A program made the position numbers and the translations under genes. The notes under the pieces were generated by a model. The model was not told the DNA's origin and ran no database searches. It saw only the letters and a list, made by a program, of their open reading frames with translations. From Agrocybe praecox (taxonomy: Eukaryota; Basidiomycota; Agaricomycetes; Agaricales; Agrocybaceae), in contig OZ024842.1 of the NCBI GenBank assembly GCA_964017145.1, forward strand, positions 2,852,001-2,916,000: a stretch of DNA of 64,000 nt, given 5' to 3'. Of this stretch, positions 58,301 through 64,000 are shown piece by piece (the first letter of the stretch is position 1; every line of letters starts with the position of its first letter).

Positions 58301-60072
58301 CCGTTACGCAACCCGAAAGGCATACGCTTGAATTGCCATAAGCCCAGATGACAACGAAAAGCTGTTTTTTCTTTATCCTTGTCTGCCATTTCGAGTTGAG
58401 TAAAACCTGATAACGCATCGAAAGAGGACAGTACTTGAGAGCCGGATAGAGCTTGAATGATTTCAGACTGGCGGGGAATAGGGAACTCGTCCGGTATAGT
58501 ATGAGCGTTTAACTTTCGGTAATCGACTACCAAACGAGGTTTGCCGTTTCTGTAGACGACTACCACAGGAAATCCCCAAGGGCTAACGGACGGCTCAATC
58601 ACCCCAGCTTCGAACCAAGCATTAATTTGCTTATCGATTACTTCACGTTTCGCAGGCGAAGCGCCGTACATAGGAACGGAAATGGGTTGAGTACCAGGTT
58701 TCAGAGGAACTTCAACACGGGCTTCGACTTGCCCCAGTCGTCCGTTGACTCCAAACGCTCGCTCGTTCTTCTTCAGTACGGAAGCTAGTCTGGTTCGATA
58801 TTCCTCGGGAATATCAGGTCCTAGGTTTACCAAGGTCGATACGTCTCCATGAACGTCGTCGATAGCCACGGTGGTGGTTTTAGGTCCCCACGATTCATCC
58901 TGCTCTAATTTGTCGTCACTTGGTTCTCGTATGGTGGTTGCAGCTCCTAGATCCTGATCTCTGAGGGTACCAGTTATAACGGCTCTGATCGCATCGGCCG
59001 CTGCGGACATCTTCGTCGCCTCAGGGCCGTCTGACTTGTTTAAGGCCATGGGATCGAGCAAGTGTCCGACTACGTCCCCCATTCGTATGTAAATCGGTCT
59101 GGGAGTGGGATTCGCAATGGGCAAGTATGGGCAAGCAGAATTAATCCACGTCGTTGGAGCAGCTAATATATCCGCAGTATCGGTTCCAATAACGACCTTT
59201 TCCACTATCCATTCACGCTCATCTCCAAAAGGGGCTTGCACCTTAATGTTATGGACGGAACCAGCGGCAATACAGACGTCCTGAGCCGCAACTACTGGGG
59301 CATCCTTATCCGATTGTCGTGCCTTAGCTCTTGCTCGTCTAACTGCTCGAGACCTCACGAAAGATTGAGAGGTGAAGGCCTGTCGAATTTCGAAACCCAA
59401 GTCTATGCTCTGCGCGGAAGAAGCTTGTATCGTGTATAGCGCATCCCTTCCTACTAAGACTTCGCTCTGACCAGTAGCGTATCTTCGTAGGCCAAGTTCA
59501 TAAGTCGTTTGAAAGTCCTCTCCTATGAGCAAGGGCACTCTCATATCCCTAACAACGTACGCCTCTAAGTCGAATTGCAGAACGGTACCATCCTCCGCTG
59601 ATGTAATTAGAGAGGTGCGAACATAGCCAAGGACTTTAGCATTACCCGTAAGATGGTAGAGTTTCATTCTTAATCCTTCTTTAATGCGAGGAAGGTCAGG
59701 AATCGATTTGTAAAATTCTTCAGACATTAGCGTGATGTCAGCCCCCGAATCTAGGCGTGTTTGCACCGACGTGTTCTCGATGGAATGTACTCGAGCTTTA
59801 ATATGTAATGCTCTGGCGCCGAGAGATCCCATACCCTCAGGAAGGGCTCGACCTCTCTTAACCTTGACTATTCGTTCGGAGGAGGCACTCTCGGAACCGG
59901 AGACATCGCTAGATGATAGATCCTTTTTCGGAATAGCTCGAGTGTTGGCTCGTCGTATCCGACGAGGTAAAAGGGTAGCTTTGACTTGAGCAGGTAATTC
60001 CTTGGTTATATTGAGAGCTTCCTTATAAGTAGCCTCAGCGGGATCACTCGAATCATAAGCAGAAAGATCATT
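55366..60072 (-). CDS. pol: Chromovirus pol polyprotein (protease-RT-RNase H-integrase-chromodomain)
   Basis: Open from right after the gag UAG codon (60072) to 55366; the first ATG at 59832 alone would give 1,488 residues. From that Met: aspartic protease LDSGADITLMS (about 28), reverse transcriptase with VVDYRKLNAHT and the catalytic YIDDIVVF (about 536), RNase H LYTDASDFALGA (about 681), integrase zinc finger HAGYKRF...CSTCDVCQKIK (about 1065-1095), DDE core with SLDLITGLPP (about 1122), IIADRDKRW and HHPQTDGQTE, and a C-terminal chromodomain YRVRWTGYGPADDSWV (about 1455). No frameshift or internal stop. No independent start signal is obvious, and the frame is the same as gag, so expression as gag-pol by readthrough is most likely. 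Confidence 0.96.
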   Translation of the reverse strand, partial: NDLSAYDSSDPAEATYKEALNITKELPAQVKATLLPRRIRRANTRAIPKKDLSSSDVSGSESASSERIVKVKRGRALPEGMGSLGARALHIKARVHSIENTSVQTRLDSGADITLMSEEFYKSIPDLPRIKEGLRMKLYHLTGNAKVLGYVRTSLITSAEDGTVLQFDLEAYVVRDMRVPLLIGEDFQTTYELGLRRYATGQSEVLVGRDALYTIQASSAQSIDLGFEIRQAFTSQSFVRSRAVRRARAKARQSDKDAPVVAAQDVCIAAGSVHNIKVQAPFGDEREWIVEKVVIGTDTADILAAPTTWINSACPYLPIANPTPRPIYIRMGDVVGHLLDPMALNKSDGPEATKMSAAADAIRAVITGTLRDQDLGAATTIREPSDDKLEQDESWGPKTTTVAIDDVHGDVSTLVNLGPDIPEEYRTRLASVLKKNERAFGVNGRLGQVEARVEVPLKPGTQPISVPMYGASPAKREVIDKQINAWFEAGVIEPSVSPWGFPVVVVYRNGKPRLVVDYRKLNAHTIPDEFPIPRQSEIIQALSGSQVLSSFDALSGFTQLEMADKDKEKTAFRCHLGLWQFKRMPFGLRNGPSIFQRIMQGVLSPLLWLFALVYIDDIVVFSRNWEEHLIHLDKVLSAIASSGITLSPPKCFVGYSSILLLGQKVSRLGLSTHAEKVAAIQELARPHNVHDLQKFLGMVVYFSQYIPFYSFIASPLFALLKKGVRWHWGAEHETAWASAKAALASAPVLGHPVQGVPYRLYTDASDFALGASLQQVQPILVRDLKGTSTYERLRKAWEAQDPVPSLFPILIKDVVERRSSDDWADSLDDTTVHVERVIAYWSRSLKPAERNYSATEREALGAKEALVKFQPFIEGEIITLVTDHAALQWARVYENANRRLAAWGAVFAAYPGLRIVHRPGRVHSNVDPLSRMPRVPPHSSPIRDDLVTITPTEEKRELAQLAEDKGTYSPANRAAFSVCWWEEVVEKSAYPVMTRRQRAELEAVTSNPTQDIKDDSESPSESQSSDLPFENEDHWTYPVGTKPVVDNLEENWDNRTHLLISMKPSIIKSFVEGYKTDPFFHKRYVDEQPNPQTVLTPSHFRKGADGLLYFLDADWNAKLCVPRSQVNFVLKWIHDSPFESAHAGYKRFSARLLEVFYWNTMMKDASIFCSTCDVCQKIKADHRKGVGALRPAHIPARPFATVSLDLITGLPPSGEAKYTAVLVIVDKLTKFAIIVPTHDTLDREGFAKIFVERVANIFGLPERIIADRDKRWSTDFWKSVVSSYGGVMALSSSHHPQTDGQTEILNANIEQMLRAYVAGNRKSWAEWLSVLAFSYNSAVHSSTSYSPNFLLLGYNPRLSTSSILKEVDPSNRPFLPSQRAEEFIRSIEEVRTLARNSLVLAQEKQAKAYNKGRRPVDDIRVGDLVLVNPHTLKLVDAKGTGKKLVQRTIGPFEVLEKINPVVFRLRLPDSYPMHPVFNVSHLKKYYPSPKELGEREILPSTREFLGSPEYEVEAILGHKLTNRKTGNRRMYRVRWTGYGPADDSWVSEYDLRNSPELRREYLSLHNLN

Positions 60073-60075
60073 CTA
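60073..60075 (-). promoter_or_regulatory. In-frame UAG between gag and pol (readthrough candidate)
   Basis: gag ends GAG CAA AAT TAG and the following codons AAT GAT CTT TCT stay open in the same frame for 80 codons into pol. A single UAG codon is therefore the only barrier between gag and pol. Confidence 0.85.
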
Positions 60076-62895
60076 ATTTTGCTCTACAATCATAGCTAGA
60101 TACTCTCTATCCCATTCCGCTTCCTGGTCTGGTTCCCAATCGACATGCAACATATTAGCGCTTCGGAGAGCTTGGAATCTACCATAATGTGGGCAGTCCC
60201 GGAAGAAGTGTTTGGGGCTCGTACAGATAAAACAAGTTCCATTCGGCAGCTTAGCACTGACCACTGTGTCATCTCGGGAGAAGGAATAACCGTCAATTGT
60301 TTTTCCTTCTGGGAAACGGGAGGAACGAGGTTTGACTGGTCCTTTGGCTCGCGATTTGTTGTTCAAGACGAGCGCTTCCTTCTCGGATCCTTCAGTCCCA
60401 CCCTCTTCATCACTGAATTCCTCTTCCTTGACCTTCTCAGTCACCATGGCTCGTTTTCTACTAAATTGATATGAACGCGAGGGTGGATTCCGAAGTCGTT
60501 CGTTGAGTAAGAAATGACTCTCAAGAGATTGCTGTAACCGGGCAGCAGTGGCTTGTAATTGGAATAATGTAGGGCATGTATAATTGTTGAGGGTGTGACT
60601 CCATTCAGTTGGTTGAGTACGTAGAACTCGAGAGACAGCGAGCGGTCCATCAGCATCATCGGTGAATAGGAATTGGTGATAGCGAATTCGTCGCTGAAGG
60701 AATTGGAGTGGAGTTTCATGTTCATGGCTTCGTTGACGAAACTTCATTTCTTCGAACTCTCGAGTGCGTTCTTGAACCCAGTTCTCATTCATGAAATGCT
60801 CGCGAATTCCTCGTAATAGATAGTCCCAGTTCTGACCAAGATAAATCTGCTCTGGGAGGGGTAGCGTATCCCACCATAACTTTGCTGGGCCAGACCATTT
60901 GAAAGTGGCTAATTGACCTATTCCTCTTTTCATCCTTTGACCAAGCTTAGCAAAGCCACCCATCTCACTGAGATATTCGATGAGAGTGTCGTTCTTTCCG
61001 TTCCAAGCTGGTAGATTAGATAGATTAATTTTTGGATTCATCTGCCATTCTTCGTCAGCTGCGGGTAAGGCAGCTGCAGCTCCGACAGGAGGAGGACCTC
61101 CACCACCACCTCCACCACCTCCACCACCACCTCCACCGCCTCGACCAAGATTATACCCAGGCCAGCCTGTGTAACCGGGTGGCCATCCAGGTGGTCCGTT
61201 CGGTCCTCCACCAGGGCCATTGGGGTCTCCTGAGGGATCCCCAGGCCCCCCCGGCGGTCTGTTGAAGCTCGGTTTATCCTTGGTTTCTGTCTCCTTAGAA
61301 TTGGCGATGCTGGAGTCGGTAGAGCCCGGAGAGTTCTTGAACTGATAGCTAGTCCATCCGCTAACAGGAGGATTCGATACGGCATTAGGGGTCGTGTTCA
61401 GAATCCCTCTACGCGTCACGAATGGCCCCCCAGTTTCCATTGAATTGACGTTAGAATCGAAGCGGCCCACACCTGGTAAAGACGATATAGCATGACGGCT
61501 GGGGATTGCAGATATCGACTCGGGCATAGGGACCACCCTTTCGGCGTTCGCAGTGGGTCTCCTATTCGTCAAGAACGAACTGATGGAGTTGTTGACCGCT
61601 TCGTTCGGCGCAGGTTCATCGCGTGGTTTAGGCAAGGAGGAGTCGACATGGGCTCGATAGACGAATGGGGAGGTAGGCAACGGTTTGGATCCTTTCTCTT
61701 CGAATTCCTTAATTAGAGAATGTCGCGTAGCCAAATTATCCCTGCTAAATCCTGACGGATAATCGTCTCGAGCTGCTAGACGAGCTAGGACGGTCCTTGG
61801 AGAGGATTGAGCAATTATTGATCGTTCCGAAGGGTTGGAGGAATGGTAGGAGGCTACCGACACGACTTCATCATTATCCGAGAATAGCTTCCGGAGCTTA
61901 TTGAAGTATTGAGTAACGTGTGATACGGCAATTTCACATCGTCGTTGCAAAACCGGCACTGTCAGCACGATTTCCGAAGGGTTTCCGTGCCAGGCCAGCA
62001 TACGAAGTAAGGAGTAATTTGAGTCCACGGTAAACGAAGAGCGTTTTCCGCGATAGAAGAAGTCCGCCAAAGATTCCAATATTTGAGAAAGAGCTAGGAG
62101 AATCTGCCCAATTTCATGCAGTCGTTCCTTGGGTAACGCGTAGAAGGTTTCCTCCGTAGTTAGGTCATACGAAATTAAGTCGGTAATCCTAATTTGAGAT
62201 TTGACGAACGACTGTATGGCTTGAGGTAAATTCTCCCAGAAGCAAGCTAGATGCGGGGCGGTCCACCTAAGGATAACGTCCCTTAGCAATATAGCTTCCT
62301 CCGCAGGTCTTCCAATGAGCGCGCCATCTGAGGCTCCGAACTCTTCGAGAGGATCACGATCGACCAAGGGATCGAAAGGAGCATGATACTTTAGTAAGGA
62401 AGTATGCAGAGGTTCGTGGAATAGCGGGAGTTCGCCCGCTACTGGTATACCGTGGAATATTCGCGGATATTCATCTTCCCTTTTGTCGCGTTTCGCATTG
62501 ATGGTGTTATCCGATCCATTGGTGCTATGGGTTCCAAACAAGGAAGAGAGTGACGGAGTAGCCGAGGCAGAACGAAAGCTTTCGTCTCCACCCACCGAGG
62601 ATCCATTCGTCGAGCTAGGAGCGCCAGCTCCCTCGCTTCTGGCGCTAGTAGCAACCGATTCAGCAAGGTCAAGAACCGGAGCTCCCGCTTCTAACGGTAG
62701 AGTTTCTCCAACCGTCTGAGGGTCAGGGGGCCCTTCCTCTATGGTGACTCTTCGTCTGGAGTTGTTGGTTCTTCTGGCAGCGGGAGCAGGTAACTCTACT
62801 CCCGGGGTAGTCGAACGCGAATTAATCGTATTCCTTCCGCGACTAGGATTGGTTCCGTTGGTGGAACCTCGATTGGAGTTCCTCGAGGATGCCAT
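60076..62895 (-). CDS. gag: Chromovirus gag (capsid/nucleocapsid) protein
   Basis: About 940 residues from the ATG at 62895 (MASSRNSN) to the UAG at 60073. The N-terminal ~550 residues are Ser/Asn-rich and less conserved. A Gly/Pro-rich linker with a long poly-Gly run follows (about 585-602). The retrotransposon gag capsid region comes next (about 630-810: WNGKNDTLIEYLSEMG, FKWSGPAKLWWDTL, EEMKFRQRSHEHETPLQFL). A CCHC zinc knuckle CFICTSPKHFFRDC lies near 887-900. This is longer than usual gypsy gags because of the N-terminal extension. Strand and order match pol. Confidence 0.93.
61096..61141. repeat. Glycine-codon trinucleotide repeat inside gag
   Basis: Run of CCA/CCT/CCG triplets on the plus strand (GGN on the coding strand) encoding about fifteen consecutive glycines. 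Likely prone to length variation. Confidence 0.8.
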
Positions 62896-63645
62896 ACGCC
62901 CGGGGGGGAATATAGGAAGGTTGAAACGACGAGAGTGAAGCAAGAGTGTGCGAGTGTATGGAGGTTTTTGTACGTGATAAGGCCCTTAGAAATTTTCCAT
63001 AACCCCGAGAGATATCGCCAAGTCGTTAGAACGAGCAGTAGACTGAATAGACGGGTTTGAATAATAATAATTTTCCTACGATCGGATCGTCCAGCGAAGC
63101 GCATCGGTAGGAGGAAAGGGGTAGACATGCTATACGAATAGAAATGGAAGTGAATTGAAATAGCAGGGGGTTTTCGCGAGTTCCTTCGACGTGAGTTTTC
63201 GAGAGGGAGTCGAGGGTTCAAAGAATTTCGGCCTGCGCTGCCATGGGCGCAGCAGACCTTATATCCTTGAAGGTTCGAAGATTTTCGGCCTGCGCTACCA
63301 TAGGCGCAGCAGACCTTATATCTTCGAATTTCGAACGAGTTTAAGCAGATGCTGCCCGAAGGCGCTATCCACTGTGGCTCGTTCTGAATCACTCCCTGAA
63401 TTCCAAGGCCCGGAAAAGGGTCCGAGAGAGTACGAAACTAAGACAGTGCAGCCCGAAGGCGCAACCGGCTACGTTTCATATGCTCGGATAGGCACGGTTG
63501 ACGCAACTCGAAAGCGCTGTCAACCGATTCCCCTCGTTCCTTAACCTTGGTCCGTCGAATCGTTCGTCGGTTGGTCGTCCCGTTTTTCGTTGCGAGAAAA
63601 GAGCACCTTCAATGCAGGGATTGAAGTCCGCGGTGCCCCCACCAT
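62896..63645 (-). other. Untranslated leader of the chromovirus with repeated stem-loops
   Basis: 750 bp between the 5' LTR and gag. Two 40-bp copies (63226-63265 and 63283-63322) each contain CTGCGC...GCGCAG, able to form a hairpin with an 8-nt loop; both differences between copies lie in the loop. Further variants with GAAGGCGC occur near 63350-63365 and 63445-63465. The region is the expected place for packaging or dimerisation signals. Confidence 0.6.
63627..63644 (-). other. Primer-binding site of the chromovirus
   Basis: One base inside the 5' LTR the element strand reads TGGTGGGGGCACCGCGGA. TGG complements the CCA end of a priming tRNA. I cannot name the tRNA with confidence. Confidence 0.65.
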
Positions 63646-64000
63646 TGTGACGCTGTGTGGTTCGGAACTTCGTAGCATGGAGGTGCACGATGTGAGGAGT
63701 CGAGAGTAGAGGGTTGTGAGCGTGACGTTCGTCGGGACGTCACGGTCTGGCTGTTGTGACTCTTCAGCTAGAGACTCTGTCACCCCGAGCGGGAGAGCAG
63801 ATGTCTGGGTGCTCAGCCGGCGAGGGTAGAGTACGACTCTCTGGATCTTCAAGGATCACACAGGAGTCGGCAAGAAGTAAAGATGTATTATAACTAGTGC
63901 TACCGAACGTTATAAGTACTAGTAAACATTATTATCTAATAATACATTAAGCGAGCACGGGCCGTGGGGATGAGATAAGATAAGAACGGCGCGTGCGAGA
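63646..64000 (-). repeat. 5' LTR of the chromovirus (355 of ~423 bp visible)
   Basis: Starts TGTGACGCTG and matches the left LTR without a difference through the window end. Confidence 0.95.

Larger units (their letters stand above)
51413..64000 (-). mobile_element. Full-length Ty3/gypsy chromovirus (right LTR cut by window edge)
   Basis: Order on the minus strand: 5' LTR (right), primer-binding site, ~750-bp leader, gag, in-frame UAG, pol (protease, RT, RNase H, integrase, chromodomain), 91-bp repeat spacer, third ORF, polypurine tract, 3' LTR (left). The two LTRs are identical over the 355 bp visible on the right; assuming equal 423-bp LTRs, total length is about 12.65 kb. All ORFs are intact. 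It sits in the same orientation as the TOK gene, within its presumed first visible intron. The target duplication cannot be checked because the right flank is outside the window. Confidence 0.96.

Overview
This window is nuclear DNA of a filamentous basidiomycete, most likely a mushroom-forming Agaricomycete. The evidence is intron-dense genes (introns mostly 45-70 nt with GT-AG ends), lineage-typical gene families (NB-ARC STAND remnants, a basidiomycete-specific orphan family, a TOK-type potassium channel), and a chromodomain Ty3/gypsy retrotransposon. I cannot name the species. Exon coordinates were worked out by hand from splice signals and reading-frame continuity. Where I call a model complete, the exon lengths sum to a multiple of three.

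Layout. 1-6100: the 3'-truncated Wee1 kinase gene and a FIT2/Scs3 lipid-droplet protein (both minus). 6500-10500: an accessory patch with a dead NB-ARC gene, an orphan basidiomycete-type gene and two copies of a 67-68 bp repeat. 10689-11899: HEM2 (minus). 12380-15626: three tandem plus-strand paralogues, each with one Sin3-type PAH domain and a shared C-terminal motif. 15844-22626: a Ted1/Cdc1-type metallophosphoesterase, a BSD-domain protein, and arginine-specific carbamoyl-phosphate synthase small subunit (CPA1) with an arginine-attenuator-type uORF that is itself split by an intron (all minus). 22982-34765: a genome-maintenance block with a 34-exon Rad5/HLTF translocase carrying an N-terminal PARP-type zinc finger, the Smc5/6 subunit Nse4, and a large BRCT protein. 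35077-40773: a mitochondrial NAD(H) kinase, a small ubiquitin-like-fold candidate, an Asteroid-type XPG-fold protein and a tRNA-Leu(UAG) with an intron. 42002-49113: a twin-CX3C protein, a peroxisomal (SKL) 4CL-like acyl-CoA ligase, and an RRM/RGG protein.

49387-64000: a TOK-type two-pore K+ channel gene whose 5' part is cut off by a roughly 12.65 kb chromovirus. The two LTRs are identical over the 355 bp that can be compared, and gag, pol and a third ORF are all open, so the insertion looks very recent. gag and pol share one frame and are separated by a single UAG codon, which implies stop-codon readthrough. A third ORF of about 970 codons sits in the env position but has no signal peptide or membrane span; it carries an Arg/Ser-rich region and resembles nothing I recognise.

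Best candidates for something undescribed: the retroelement's third ORF with its 91-bp repeat array, the tandem single-PAH gene family, the spliced arginine-attenuator uORF, and the twin-CX3C protein.
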